64,000 bases of DNA from Pikeienuella litoralis (GCF_037646705.1 NZ_JBBHER010000004.1:248001-312000); one strand, 5' to 3'. Counted from the first letter of the stretch, positions 1 to 11,500 are shown. Notes: a model not told the origin generated them from the letters alone. Translations and numbers: made by a program.

Positions 1-1319
<1,319 letters not shown>

Positions 1320-1352
1320 GACGGATCCTTTTGTCAGTCTTCATCTGCAAAC

Positions 1353-2132
1353 TCAAAGCGCCAGGTACTCCTGCCGCAATCCGGCGTCTTCCAGAACTTC
1401 CCGCGCCGCGCCGTCAAATGCAACCTGCCCCATATCGAGAATGATCGCCCGATCCGCGAGCCGCAACGCGGCGATGGCGTTCTGCTCGACGATCAGCGTC
1501 GTCATGCCCAGCGATTTGATATGCTCCAGCGTCTTCTCGATCTCCTGCACGATCACCGGGGCCAACCCTTCATAGGGTTCATCCAGAAGAAGAAGCTTCA
1601 CATCGCGCGCCAGCGCGCGGCCGATGGCCAGCATCTGCTGCTCTCCGCCAGAGAGCGTGGCGCCGTCCTGTTTCCGCCGTTCGCCCAGGCGCGGGAAAAG
1701 GCCGTAGATCTCGTCGATCGACCAGCCCTTCGGCGGTGCGATCTGGGCCAGTTGCAGATTCTCCTCCACCGAAAGCCCGGGGATGATCCGTCGATCCTCC
1801 GGCACCAGACCGACGCCGACCCCCGCCGCCTGATACGCCTTCATCTGGTGCAGGGGTTTTCCGTCGAGCCAGATCTCCCCTTTGGCGAGTTGCGGCGCGG
1901 CGACCCGCGCGATGGCGCGGAGGGTTGAGGTCTTCCCCGCGCCGTTCCGGCCCAGCAGCGCCACGATCTCGCCTTCGCGGATATCGAAGCTGACGCCCTG
2001 AACGATGTAACTCTCGCCGTAATATGCGTGAACGTCTCTGACGGAGAAGTAAGGCGCCGCCGCGCCGGCGTTGGCCGGTTTCTCCACGTGATCCTCCAGC
2101 ATAGCCTCGCAAACGTCGTCGAGCGGACCCAT
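1353..2132 (-). CDS. livF: Branched-chain-type ABC transporter ATP-binding protein LivF
   Basis: One of two cytoplasmic ATPases of a HAAT/Liv-type ABC importer. Walker A is GRNGAGKT (about residues 61-68), the signature is LSGGEQQM, and Walker B is LLLLDEPYEGL followed by the H-loop. The C-terminus (REVLEDAGLRQEYLAL) is typical of LivF. I chose the ATG at 2132 (MGPLDDVC) because AACGGAGG lies seven bases upstream. A TTG 36 bases earlier would overlap the livG stop but has no ribosome site. The gene follows livG directly and precedes acs. The Liv name reflects the family, not a proven leucine substrate; the acs and ScfR-type neighbours suggest a small organic acid or acyl precursor instead. 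Confidence 0.93.
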   Translation of the reverse strand: MGPLDDVCEAMLEDHVEKPANAGAAAPYFSVRDVHAYYGESYIVQGVSFDIREGEIVALLGRNGAGKTSTLRAIARVAAPQLAKGEIWLDGKPLHQMKAYQAAGVGVGLVPEDRRIIPGLSVEENLQLAQIAPPKGWSIDEIYGLFPRLGERRKQDGATLSGGEQQMLAIGRALARDVKLLLLDEPYEGLAPVIVQEIEKTLEHIKSLGMTTLIVEQNAIAALRLADRAIILDMGQVAFDGAAREVLEDAGLRQEYLAL

Positions 2133-2164
2133 CTGCACGCCTCCGTTCTCTTCTTTCCGTGGCG

Positions 2165-2920
2165 TCAATTATGCGCGACGCCAAGGTAAGCTTCCTGGAC
2201 TCTGAGGTCGCCTTTGATGTCCTCCGGCAGCCCCTCGACAATTGGCGCGCCCTGCGCCAGCACGGTGATCCGCTGCGCGAGACTGAAGACGACATGCATG
2301 TCGTGTTCGATCACCACCATGGTGACGCCCGTTTCGCTGATCTGCTTCAGAAGATCGATAGTGGCGTTGGTGTCCGCCCGCGCCATGCCCGCCGTCGGCT
2401 CATCGAGCAGCAGCAATTTCGGCTTCTGAACGAGCCCCATCGCCAGCTCGAGCCGCCGCTTGTCGCCCCGGCTGAGGGTGTTGGCGATTTCGCCTCGCTT
2501 CGCGCCCATACCGACCTCGACCAGCGCGTCCTCCGCCGCTTCGCGAATAGCGGCCTCGCCCTGGAGCGGCGACCAGAGCGAAGGGCGATACGCCCCGTCC
2601 CGCTTCGCGAAAGCCGGGATCATCACATTCTCGAGCAATGTCAGTTCGCCGAAGATCTCCGGCGTCTGAAACACCCGCGTCACTCCCGCCTGATTGATCT
2701 GGTGCGGCTTCAATCCGATCAGCGAGACCCCGTCGAAGATCACCGACCCGGTGTCAGGGATCAACCTGCCCACGAAACAGTTCAGAAGCGTGGATTTGCC
2801 GGCGCCGTTCGGGCCGATGATCGCATGAACCGTGCCTTCACGCACGTCGAGATTGACGTTGTCGAGCGCCTGAAGGCCGCCGAAGCGCTTGTTCACATTC
2901 TGTACGGAAAGAATTCCCAT
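2165..2920 (-). CDS. livG: Branched-chain-type ABC transporter ATP-binding protein LivG
   Basis: Second ATPase of the first Liv-type importer, 251 residues as usual for LivG. Walker A is GPNGAGKST (about 37-45). The signature position reads LSRGDKRRLELAM rather than the common LSGGQ/LSYGQ, and Walker B is LLLLDEPTAGM. The segment GVTRVFQTPEIFGELTLLENV is the LivG-specific Q-loop region. It begins 11 bases after the livM stop. Its partner LivF follows at once, so the two should form the heterodimer that drives LivH/LivM. The degenerate signature keeps the central Gly and is probably functional. Confidence 0.94.
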   Translation of the reverse strand: MGILSVQNVNKRFGGLQALDNVNLDVREGTVHAIIGPNGAGKSTLLNCFVGRLIPDTGSVIFDGVSLIGLKPHQINQAGVTRVFQTPEIFGELTLLENVMIPAFAKRDGAYRPSLWSPLQGEAAIREAAEDALVEVGMGAKRGEIANTLSRGDKRRLELAMGLVQKPKLLLLDEPTAGMARADTNATIDLLKQISETGVTMVVIEHDMHVVFSLAQRITVLAQGAPIVEGLPEDIKGDLRVQEAYLGVAHN

Positions 2921-2931
2921 CGCCGCTCCCC

Positions 2932-4131
2932 CTATTCCGCCGGCGTCGAGATCCGACGGCGGACCCCGCCGCCTTCATCTCCGCCGCGCCGCGTCCCGAG
3001 GAGACGGTTGAAGCCTTCCATCAGGCCGCCCGGCAGGAAGATCACGACCAGCATGAAGATCGCGCCAAGCGTCAACTGCCAGCCCTTACCGACGAAAAGA
3101 TGCAGGATCCAGATCACGACGTCGGCCACTCCGTCCGGCAGGAAATTGAACCAGGCGTCGAGCACATTGTCGTTGATCTTCGAAAAGATGTTTTCGAAAT
3201 ACTTGATCACACCCGCGCCGAGCACCGGGCCGAGCATCGTGCCGGCGCCGCCGAGGATGGTCATCAGAATGACCTCGCCGGAGGCGGTCCATTGCATCCG
3301 GTCGGGGCCCACCAACGGATCGGTCGCCGCCAGCAACCCTCCGGCGAGCCCGGCGTACATGCCTGAGATCACGAACGCCGTCAGCATGTAGGGCCGTGAG
3401 TTGACGCCAGTGTAGTTCAGCCGGTTCTGGTTCGTCTTCACCGCCCTCAGCATCATCCCGAACGGCGACCGGAAGATCCGCAACGCGATGTAGAACGCGC
3501 AAATCAATGCGATGGCGCAGAAATAATAGCCGGCGTTGAACTGGAAGCTCCATCCTCCCAGATTCAGGACGCCCGTCGCGTTCATGTCCAGGCCGAACAG
3601 CGTCGTCACCGGCAGCGAGCCTGTCGTGTTCGCAGCGTCCAGGATTCGCGGGTCGCTCAACGTAAGCTGGAGCCCCGTCTCGCCATTCGTGATCGGCGTC
3701 AGCACCGAATAGGCGAGATTGTAGCTCATCTGCGCGAAGGCCAGCGTCAGGATTGAGAAATAGATCCCCGACCGGCGCAGCGAGATGAACCCGATGGCGA
3801 GCGCGAAAAGCCCGGAGACGACGATCGCGAGGATCAACGCCGGCAGGATGTTCATGCTCAGCAGCTTGAACATCCAGACCGCCGAATAGGACCCGACGCC
3901 GAGAAAAGCGGCATGGCCGAAGGAGAGGTAGCCGGTGAGCCCGAAGAGGATGTTGAAGCCGATCGCGAAGATCCCGTAGATCGCGAACCGCTGCATCAGA
4001 TCGGGGTAGCCGGCGTTGAACAGCGCCAGCGGGCTGTCCCCCGGAAACGGGTTCAGGATGAAGGGCGCGAACAGCGCGACGAGCGCGATCAACCCCAGAA
4101 GCTGTAAATCTTTTCTGTCGAGGCTGAACAT
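2932..4131 (-). CDS. livM: Branched-chain-type ABC transporter permease LivM
   Basis: Integral inner-membrane permease of the first Liv-type importer, 399 residues with about ten hydrophobic segments. The family motif GYLSFGHAAFLGVGSY lies near residues 66-81, and the EAA-like loop region includes SPFGMMLRAVKTNQNR. The C-terminal tail (TRRGGDEGGGVRRRISTPAE) is charged and probably cytoplasmic. It lies three bases after livH, so translation is likely coupled. It pairs with LivH to form the translocation pore. The call is firm; the substrate is not visible. Confidence 0.94.
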   Translation of the reverse strand: MFSLDRKDLQLLGLIALVALFAPFILNPFPGDSPLALFNAGYPDLMQRFAIYGIFAIGFNILFGLTGYLSFGHAAFLGVGSYSAVWMFKLLSMNILPALILAIVVSGLFALAIGFISLRRSGIYFSILTLAFAQMSYNLAYSVLTPITNGETGLQLTLSDPRILDAANTTGSLPVTTLFGLDMNATGVLNLGGWSFQFNAGYYFCAIALICAFYIALRIFRSPFGMMLRAVKTNQNRLNYTGVNSRPYMLTAFVISGMYAGLAGGLLAATDPLVGPDRMQWTASGEVILMTILGGAGTMLGPVLGAGVIKYFENIFSKINDNVLDAWFNFLPDGVADVVIWILHLFVGKGWQLTLGAIFMLVVIFLPGGLMEGFNRLLGTRRGGDEGGGVRRRISTPAE

Positions 4132-4134
4132 GCC

Positions 4135-5166
4135 TTACTCCTCCATCACGCCCTTGCGCCCCATCAAGCCACGCGGCCTCGTGAGCAGGATGATTATGGC
4201 GACGAGATAGATGATGATCTGGTCGATCCCCGGCACAATCGACTTCAACTCGTTCATCGACGCGAAGCTCTCGAGTATGCCGAGCACGAACCCCGCGATC
4301 ACCGCGCCCGGCAGCGACCCCATGCCGCCGACGACCACGACGACGAAACTGAGCACCAGGAAATCCATGCCCATGTGATAGTTCGGCGAATTGATCGGCG
4401 CGTACATCACCCCGGCGAGGCCCGCGACCGCGGCGGCGACGCCGAACATCAGCGTGAAGCGCTTGTCGATATCGATGCCAAGCAGGCCCACCGTCTCCCG
4501 ATCCGCCATGCCCGCGCGCACGACCATGCCGAACGTGGTGAAGCGCAGGAAACTGAATACGGCGCCGATCACCACCGCCGAAAACAGGAAGTAGATCAGT
4601 CGCCAATAGGGATAGATCACCGCGTTCGGTTCGAACCCGACGAGCACGCCGAAATCGAGCGAGCCGACGAAGGCGTCGGGCGCAGGCGTCGGGATCGGGT
4701 TGGCGCCGAACATCGCCTTGACGATCTCCTGCAGCACGATGGCGAGACCGAAGGTGACGAGGATCTGGTCCGCGTGCGGGCGCTTGTAGAAGTGCCGGAT
4801 CAGGCCGCGCTCCATCACGTAGCCGATCAGCAGCATGATCGGAATCGCAACGAGGATCGACAGCGGCACCGACCAGTCGATGATCGCGTGGCCGATCGCA
4901 TCGCCGAACCAAGTGTCGACATAGGGCGTCTCGACCTTAAGCGGATTGCCGAGAAAATCCTTCTTCGTCGGGTCGATGGTGACGCTGGAGATGTTGAACA
5001 ATCTTTGCAGCGACACCGCGCAGAAGGCGCCGATCATGAAGAGCGCGCCATGCGCGAAGTTCACCACACCGAGCGTTCCGAAAATCAGCGTCAGCCCCAG
5101 CGCGATCAACGCGTAGGCGCTGCCCTTGTCGAGGCCGTTCAGAATCTGGAGCAGGATGGCGTCCAT
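4135..5166 (-). CDS. livH: Branched-chain-type ABC transporter permease LivH
   Basis: Second integral membrane subunit of the first Liv-type importer, 343 residues. The N-terminus (ALIALGLTLIFGTLGVVNFAHG) is the classic LivH start, and the C-terminal VILL-type helix is followed by TRPRGLMGRKG. A long extra-membrane insertion between the first helices (about residues 55-75, SSVTIDPTKKDFLGNPLK) makes it longer than E. coli LivH, as is common in the alphaproteobacterial operon that carries acs. It follows the binding-protein gene after a 115-base gap that holds a strong hairpin, so expression may drop after the binding protein. Confidence 0.94.
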   Translation of the reverse strand: MDAILLQILNGLDKGSAYALIALGLTLIFGTLGVVNFAHGALFMIGAFCAVSLQRLFNISSVTIDPTKKDFLGNPLKVETPYVDTWFGDAIGHAIIDWSVPLSILVAIPIMLLIGYVMERGLIRHFYKRPHADQILVTFGLAIVLQEIVKAMFGANPIPTPAPDAFVGSLDFGVLVGFEPNAVIYPYWRLIYFLFSAVVIGAVFSFLRFTTFGMVVRAGMADRETVGLLGIDIDKRFTLMFGVAAAVAGLAGVMYAPINSPNYHMGMDFLVLSFVVVVVGGMGSLPGAVIAGFVLGILESFASMNELKSIVPGIDQIIIYLVAIIILLTRPRGLMGRKGVMEE

Positions 5167-5220
5167 CGGGTCCTACCGTTCATTGCAAGCGCGGGCCGTT
5201 CATCGACGGCGCGGGTGTCG

Positions 5221-5264
5221 GAACCGAGCGTCTGCGCCAGCCTCTTCGCTGGCGCAGACGGTTC
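5221..5264 (-). other. Intercistronic hairpin between binding-protein gene and livH
   Basis: Perfect 12-base-pair inverted repeat (GTCTGCGCCAGC, 5230-5241, with GCTGGCGCAGAC, 5248-5259) around a six-base loop. Outer GAACC/GGTTC arms extend it past a four-base bulge. There is no T-tract, so it is more likely an mRNA-stabilising or partial-termination element that keeps the binding-protein message more abundant than the permease message. Similar hairpins occupy the same position in two other transporter operons of this window. Confidence 0.7.
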
Positions 5265-5281
5265 TCAGATCAATCCCGCGC

Positions 5282-6628
5282 TCAGGCGCCCGGGTTGCAC
5301 TTGCCGAGTTCGCCGCCGGCGAACATCGGATGGTCGGGCGCATATTCGACCTGCGCCCGCGGCGTGGTCTCGACGATTTCGAGCGCGTCGAACTCGTTCT
5401 CGGGCTCGTCCTTGCCCTTCACCACCAGCACGTCCATGAAGCACTGGTGATCGGCGGCGCGATAGAGCGTCGGCCCGTTGCCAAGCCCGTCGAACTCGAA
5501 CCCTTCCAGCGCCTCCGCGATCCCGCAGGGGTTGAACGTGCCGGCCCGGGCCGCCGCATCGGCGTAGAGCAGGGTCTGCGCGTAACAGGTCTGCGCGGCC
5601 TGCGACGGCGGGAAGCCGTATTTGGTGCCGAAGGACTTCACGAAGGCCTTGGTGCCCTCGTCCTGCAGCGTCCAGGACCAGTTGCTGGAGCCGAAGACGC
5701 CCTTCACGGCCTCGCCCGCGCCCTTCGCCATCAGCTCCGAGTACAGCGGCACGACGATCTCGAAATTCTTGCCGTTGACCTGCTTGTCGCGAAGGCCGAA
5801 CTGAACCGACTGCGTCAGCGAGTTCACCATGTTGCCGCCGTAGTGGTTCAGCATCAGCACATCGGCGCCCGAGTTCAGAACCGGCGCGATGTAAGAGGAG
5901 AAGTCGGTGGTGGCGAGCGGCGTCAGCACGTTGTTCACCGTCTCCCAGCCGATCGCCTCGGTGGCGGCCTGCATCGATTGCTGCTGCGTCCAGCCCCAGG
6001 TGTAATCCGCGGTCAGGTGATAGACCTTGCGATCGGCGCCGTAATTCTTCAGCAGCACCGGCGCCAGCGCGGCGGCGGACATGTAGGCGTTGAAGAAGTG
6101 CCTGAAGCCGTTGGCCTTCTTGTCCTTGCCGGTGGTGTCGTTGGAGTGGGTGAGCCCGGCCATGAAGATGATCCCGGCCTCCTGACAGAGGCTCTGCACC
6201 GCGACCGCGACGCCGGAGGACGAACCGCCGGAGATCATCAGCACGCCGTCCTTCTCGATCATCGACTTGGCGGAGGCGCGCGCGGCGTCAGACTTGGTCT
6301 GGGTGTCGCCGGAGACATAGGCGACCTTGTTGCCGAGGACGCCGTCGCCCTTCAACTCCTTCGAGGAGAAGGTCGCGAGCATGCCGCCGTCGCCCTCGCC
6401 ATTCAGATGTTCGACGGCGAGCTGGAACGCGCGGAGCTCGTCCATCCCCTCGTCGGCGTAGGGGCCGGTCTGCGGCACGTTGAAGCCGAGCGTGACCGTG
6501 CCGTTGGTCGGCTCGTTCAGATACGCGGCGTGCGCCTTGCTGGTGAAGATCGTCGGCATCGCAAGGCCGGCGCCAAGCGCGGCGCCGCCCTTGAGAAGGC
6601 CCCGGCGATTAAAGCTAAATTGAGACAT
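5282..6628 (-). CDS. ABC transporter substrate-binding protein (HAAT/Liv type), Tat signal
   Basis: Periplasmic binding protein of the first Liv-type importer, 448 residues. The N-terminus carries a twin-arginine signal (FNRRGLLKGGAALGAGLA, then cleavage near AHA-AY). The mature part has type-I periplasmic-binding folds: TLGFNVPQTGPYADEG at the N-lobe, MISGGSSSGVAVAV and YHLTADYTWGWTQQQSM in the ligand-binding lobes, and TTDFSSYIAPVLNSGADVL. The ATG at 6628 was chosen because GGGAGGAG lies about five bases upstream; the frame stays open further upstream without a ribosome site. It is the first gene of the operon that ends in acs and is divergent from the ScfR-like regulator. The Tat signal implies a pre-folded or cofactor-sensitive export route. 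The ligand is unknown; a short-chain carboxylate or amide is my inference from context. Confidence 0.92.
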   Translation of the reverse strand: MSQFSFNRRGLLKGGAALGAGLAMPTIFTSKAHAAYLNEPTNGTVTLGFNVPQTGPYADEGMDELRAFQLAVEHLNGEGDGGMLATFSSKELKGDGVLGNKVAYVSGDTQTKSDAARASAKSMIEKDGVLMISGGSSSGVAVAVQSLCQEAGIIFMAGLTHSNDTTGKDKKANGFRHFFNAYMSAAALAPVLLKNYGADRKVYHLTADYTWGWTQQQSMQAATEAIGWETVNNVLTPLATTDFSSYIAPVLNSGADVLMLNHYGGNMVNSLTQSVQFGLRDKQVNGKNFEIVVPLYSELMAKGAGEAVKGVFGSSNWSWTLQDEGTKAFVKSFGTKYGFPPSQAAQTCYAQTLLYADAAARAGTFNPCGIAEALEGFEFDGLGNGPTLYRAADHQCFMDVLVVKGKDEPENEFDALEIVETTPRAQVEYAPDHPMFAGGELGKCNPGA

Positions 6629-6818
6629 GCGTCTCCTCCCATTGCGACCGACTTGGCGAAAGGTGGGTTTCGGGGTGTCGGAATTGGTTGTTTGTGGAGT
6701 GAGCATCGCGCCGGTTGGAAAATTAGTCAATAACTCCTTGACCTAGCACGGAAATTCTGTAAATTTATTCACCGGCGGATATGTTTATTTGTCAATTGTT
6801 TACACATTTGGAGATGAA
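6629..6818 (+). promoter_or_regulatory. Divergent promoter region, liv-acs operon / ScfR-like regulator
   Basis: This 190-base gap drives two divergent units and is distinctly AT-richer at 6715-6810. It holds GTCAA-N7-TTGAC (6726-6742) and TGTAAA (6758-6763) facing TTTACA (6799-6804). These are plausible operator half-sites for the adjacent regulator, which would then control itself and the liv-acs operon. No promoter element matches a consensus well enough to be placed exactly. Confidence 0.5.
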
Positions 6819-8285
6819 ATGACGGCTGGGCAAAGACTTCCCGCAGCGCAGCGAAGGCTCACCGGGCTTCGGATCCGGGAGCGGCGGCGGCGCCTGGGGT
6901 TGAAGCAGAACGAGCTGGCGGCGCGGGTCGGCGTCTCGGCCGCCTATCTGAATCTGATCGAGAGCAACAAGCGCAAGATCGGCGGGGCGCTGCTGATTCG
7001 GATCGGGCGGGAGCTTTCGCTTTCGCCCGATCAGCTGGACGGGCTGGCGGAGCGGCGCCTCCGCGAGGACCTGATCGAGCTGGCGGCGGAGCCGGGGCTC
7101 ACCGGCGCGGACGCGCGCCCGAGCGCGCCCGAGGAGTTCATCGCCCGGTTCCCGGCCTGGGCGCGCGCCGCCGCCACGCTCCATCAGCGCTGGCGCGCGG
7201 CGACGGCGGAGGCGGAGGCGATGGCCGACCGGCTGGCGCACGACCCCGCCCTCGGCGCGGCGGTCCATGAGATGCTGACGGAGATCAGCGCGCTCCGCTC
7301 CACCGCCGAGATCCTGACCGAGGGGCGCGCGGTCGCCCCGGCGCAGCGGCGGCGCTTCGAGCAGATCATGTTCGAGCAATCCTCCCGCCTCGCCGTCACC
7401 GGCGCCGGGCTCGCCGCGTATTTCGACGATTCCGCCTCGGCGCGCAGGCGCCCCGCCCCGGTCGGCGCGGCGGAGGAGGCGCTGAGCGGCGGCCATGAGC
7501 TCGCGGAGGCGCTGGAGCAGATGGCGACGACCGCGCGCGCGACCCTCGCGGGGGACGATTTCGAGACCGCGCTGCGGAAGGCGACGCCGCGCCCGCCGGA
7601 CGCGCCGCCCGACGCCGGACGGGCGGAGCGGCTCGCCCTTCTCGCGCCCGCCTACGCCGCGCAGACCCGCCGGCGCGCGCTCTTCGACCTCGCGGAGCCG
7701 TACGCGCCGGCGGGCGAGGAGGACGCCGACGAGATTCTCGTGCTGATCGAGACCGAACTGGCGCGGCGGCTGGCCGACGCGATGCTGGCGCCCGCAAGCG
7801 GGTTCATCGCGCTCGGCCGGCGGCTCGGCTGGGATGTCGGCGCGCTGGCGCGCGCGCTCGACGGCGACGCCGCGCTCGCGATGCGGCGGATCGCCTGCCT
7901 CGGCGCCCTCGGCGCGCCGAGGGCCGCGCATATCGTGGCGGACGCGTCGGGGCGGGTGCTGGAGCGGCGCGGCGCGCTCGATCTTCTGCCGCTGAGCCGG
8001 CGGCTCGACTGCCCGGTCTGGCCGGCGCACCGGGCCGAATCCGGCCCGCCGCTGGCGCGCCTCCTGACGCATGCGGACGGCGCGCGCGCGCTCGCCATCG
8101 CGGTGAAGCGGCCGAGCGGCATGGCGACCGACATGCTGGTGCTGGACCCGGACGCGATCGAGGGCGCGGCCTACGCCGCCCTCACGGCCGCCGGCGCCGC
8201 GCCGCCGGAGCCGGTCGGCCCCGATTGCCGGATCTGCGCGCATGACGCGTGCCCCTGGCGGCGCGAGCCGCCGATCACCGGCTGA
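6819..8285 (+). CDS. XRE-family regulator with short-chain acyl sensor C-terminus (ScfR/RamB-like)
   Basis: DNA-binding regulator of 488 residues. An XRE helix-turn-helix (LKQNELAARVGVSAAYLNLI, about residues 31-50) is followed by a long middle region and a C-terminal domain of the DUF2083/short-chain fatty acyl regulator type. This ends in the cysteine cluster CRICAHDACPW, characteristic of RamB/PrpR/ScfR-like regulators of acetate and propionate metabolism. The start is the ATG at 6819 with TTGGAGATGAA just upstream; a TTG 30 bases earlier is less likely. It is divergent from the Liv-acs operon. Established family knowledge says members sense short acyl-CoAs; the idea that this one controls the neighbouring transporter and acs is inference. 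The central region is very rich in Ala and Arg. Confidence 0.85.
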   Translation: MTAGQRLPAAQRRLTGLRIRERRRRLGLKQNELAARVGVSAAYLNLIESNKRKIGGALLIRIGRELSLSPDQLDGLAERRLREDLIELAAEPGLTGADARPSAPEEFIARFPAWARAAATLHQRWRAATAEAEAMADRLAHDPALGAAVHEMLTEISALRSTAEILTEGRAVAPAQRRRFEQIMFEQSSRLAVTGAGLAAYFDDSASARRRPAPVGAAEEALSGGHELAEALEQMATTARATLAGDDFETALRKATPRPPDAPPDAGRAERLALLAPAYAAQTRRRALFDLAEPYAPAGEEDADEILVLIETELARRLADAMLAPASGFIALGRRLGWDVGALARALDGDAALAMRRIACLGALGAPRAAHIVADASGRVLERRGALDLLPLSRRLDCPVWPAHRAESGPPLARLLTHADGARALAIAVKRPSGMATDMLVLDPDAIEGAAYAALTAAGAAPPEPVGPDCRICAHDACPWRREPPITG

Positions 8286-8415
8286 CGGGGCGCCCCGGCC
8301 ATGCCGGCGCCCTGGCCGCATCCTGGCCAATCGCCTTATATAACACGGGAAAAATACAACTTGATTCTACTTTAGGTTGAGTTTTGCGAATGCGATGTTT
8401 ATCCGCGCGGCGCCT

Positions 8416-8453
8416 CATGCTACGGAATCTGCGTTATGCTACGGATTTCGCGT
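8416..8453 (+). repeat. Tandem 19-bp direct repeat upstream of the RTX gene
   Basis: Two abutting 19-base copies (8416-8434 and 8435-8453), identical at 15 of 19 positions, each containing ATGCTACGGA. They lie about 85 bases upstream of the exoprotein start, in a region with lower GC than the flanks. The period is close to two helical turns, so a tandem activator site is the natural reading, but it may also be a simple duplication. Confidence 0.6.
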
Positions 8454-8538
8454 TGGTCTATCGCGTCAGCCGCGACTGTCGATCCGATGAATCCGGCCCG
8501 CCGGATTCCAATAAACCACACCGGGCGAGGGTTCCGAA

Positions 8539-11500
8539 TTGAAAATCTCCGTTTCCAGCAGCGCTGAACTTCTGTCCGCCGTCGAGCAGGCGAAGGGCGG
8601 CGAACGCATCGAACTCCAGAGCGGAGACTATTCGAGCCTCGCCCTCAGGAACTTCACCTTCACCAACCCGGTGACCATCACCAGCGCGGACACGGACGCG
8701 CCGACGGTGTTCGGCGGCCGGTTCGCCATCATGGAGAGCGCGGGGATCCGGCTCGAATCGATCAACTTCCATCTCGCCGACGACGAGCCGCTCGATCAGC
8801 TCATCCAGGTCAACATTCACGGATCCGAAGACATCGTCCTGAGCGACATCTCCGTGGTCGGCAGGGTTCCGGGCCCGGGCGAAGGGATCGCGCAGGAAGA
8901 CCTGACGCGCGCCAATTACGGCGCCGTGAAGCCGATTGAAGGCCAGCCACACGGCGTGGGCGTCACCCTGCGCGACAGCAAGGACGTGACGCTGGAGCGC
9001 GTGGACGTCGCGACGCACCGAACGGCGGTCGTCATCCGCGACATGGACGGCGTCACGGTGCGGGATTCGCACCTGCATGACATCCGCAACGACGGGATCA
9101 CGATCACGGAGTCGAACGACATCCTGATCGCCGACAATCTTTTCGACAATTTCTTTCCGATGCTGTCCGCCACCGACGATTTCATGCGCGACCATTCGGA
9201 TTTCATCCAGTACTGGGGCACACACGGCTCGCGCGGGATAGACGGGCTGGAGATCAGCGGCAACGTGATGCTGCAGGGCGGCGGCAACGCCGGCCAGACC
9301 CAGGCCATCTTCGGGAGGATCGCGGAATCCTCCGGCGACATCGAGAACATCGTGTTCAAGAATTTCTCGATCCACGACAACCTGATCAACACCTCGCACC
9401 CGCACGGGATCGTGGTCAGCGACGTGGAGGGCGCCGAGGTCCACCACAACACGATCCTGCCGGCGCCGCTGGACCCGACCATGCCCAGCTCGACGGACGG
9501 GCACCCCTGGATCACGATCACCACAGACGCCCGGCGCGGGACCGACGGCGCGTTCGATCTCAGCCGCGGCCACATGCCGGAGGATGTGACGGTCGAGCAG
9601 AACCTCGTCGTCGGCGCGAAGGACGGCGACGGCGTTCGCGTCCTCCACCTCACCCCGCAGGAGCAGGCGGCGCATGACGTCGCGATCGCGGACAATGCGA
9701 TGCTGACGACGAACCCGATCTCCGCGAATTTCTGGGGCCGGCTGTTCCCGCAGCTTCTGGACGACCCGGCGACCGATGTTTCAGCCCTGATCGGGCTCGA
9801 CATCGGCGGCGTCCGCGACCTCGCCCCGTGGCTGATCGAAGCGGCGGCGGCGATCAATACGACGCCGCCCGATCTGGTCTCCGGCGGCCCGGGCGACGAC
9901 GTTCTCGTCGCGGCCGAGCTCAGCGACGCGCCGGACGTGAAGCTGAACGGCGGCGACGGCGACGACCGCCTCATCGGCGGCGACGGGCTCGACACGCTCT
10001 ATGGCGGCGCCGGCGACGACGTGATGACCGGCGGCGCGCGGGGCGACATGTTCAGCCTGAGCGCGCCGGCGCGCGGCGGCTTCGAGACCGACGTGATCAC
10101 CGACCTGAATTTCGCGGAAGGCGACCATATCAGCCTGACGGACGGATTTTCCCACGGGTTCTTCGGCGACCGGCCCGGCCCGGACAGCGCGCTCGTGCTC
10201 GTCGGCCGCTCAGCGGTGATCTCCAGCGACGCGGCGCTCGCGGAGCTGGCGGAGAACCGCAATATCAGCCTGAACGAGACGGCGGCGGGCGACCTGGAGA
10301 TCGTCTTCGATCTCGACGGGCGCGGCGTCCCCGATTACGTGGTGCGGCTGGAAGGCTACGCCGCGACATACCGGGGCGACGCGGAGGACGGAGGGCCGAG
10401 CGGCGGCGCCGACGACGACACGCCGCCGCCAGCCCCCGATGGCGACAAGACCGAGGGCGACGGCCAGGACCAGAGCGGCGGCTCGGACCACGCCGACGGC
10501 GGCGGCGGCGACGGCGCGGCCGGGGACGGCGGCGGACCGGACGTGGCCGATGGCGAGGGCGGCGGCGAGGGCGGCGGCGGCGACGACGCGGCCCGGGGCG
10601 GCGACGGATCGGACGTGGCCGACGGCGGCGATGGCGGCGCCCGGAGCGACGACGGCGCGTTCGTCTTCAAGATCCCGGACGGCCCGAACGGCGGCCATGA
10701 CCTGATCGAGAATCTCGCCCTCGCCGGCGGCGACAGCCTGACGCTGACCACGGAGACCCCGTTCACCGTGTTCGAGCAGAGCGGCGCGCGCCACATCCGG
10801 TTCGACGATGGCGGCCATGACGTCCTGATCCAGAGCGACGCCGCGCTGGCCGAACTGGCCAGGCTCGGCCTCGCGCGGTTCACGTTCGACCAGGACGGCG
10901 TCACCATCTCCTTCGACCTCGAACGGGACGGCTTCGACCCGATCGACAGCGGCTATCGGCTGACCATCCAGGGCGACTCCGCCCAGGCGCTCGCGGCGCG
11001 CTTCGGCGACGCCGCGCCGCAAACGCCGCCGACCGCCCCCCCGGCCCCGCCGGAGGAGCGCGCCGGGCCGGAGGATCTCCTGATCGAGGCGCCGGATTTC
11101 GCGGGCGGCGAGACCATCCACCTCGACGGCTTTCCGCCCGGCTATTTCAGCGGGATCTTCGGCGCGCGCGCGGCGGACGGCTCGGCGCTGGAGATCGCCT
11201 CGCTCGGCGATCTCGCGACGCTGGCGCGCCATCCTCTCGCCAGCGTCGCGCGCGGCGACGGCGCCGGCGCGGCGGTGATCCGCTTCTCGCTCGACGACGG
11301 AAACGAAGCGGCGCTGACGGTGGACGGGCTCACGCTCGGCGCCGTCGATCAGATCGTCGACGGCGGCGACGGGCCGGCGCCGCAGGGGCGCGCGGGCGCC
11401 GACCGGTTCACGCTCTCCGGCGGCCGCGCCGTGGACGGCGCGCTCGAGCTCAATTTCGACGAGCGCGACTCGCTCATCTTCAGCGGCTTCGAGAATGGCC

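Noticed and set aside
10470..10660. Possible DNA-level tandem repeat or CRISPR-like structure
   Set aside because: It is the codon-level result of a Gly/Asp/Ala-rich linker; units are irregular and there are no spacers.
9828..10700. Arg-rich plus-strand open frame inside the RTX gene
   Set aside because: An alternative frame of the Gly/Asp-rich repeat region; no start context and low complexity.
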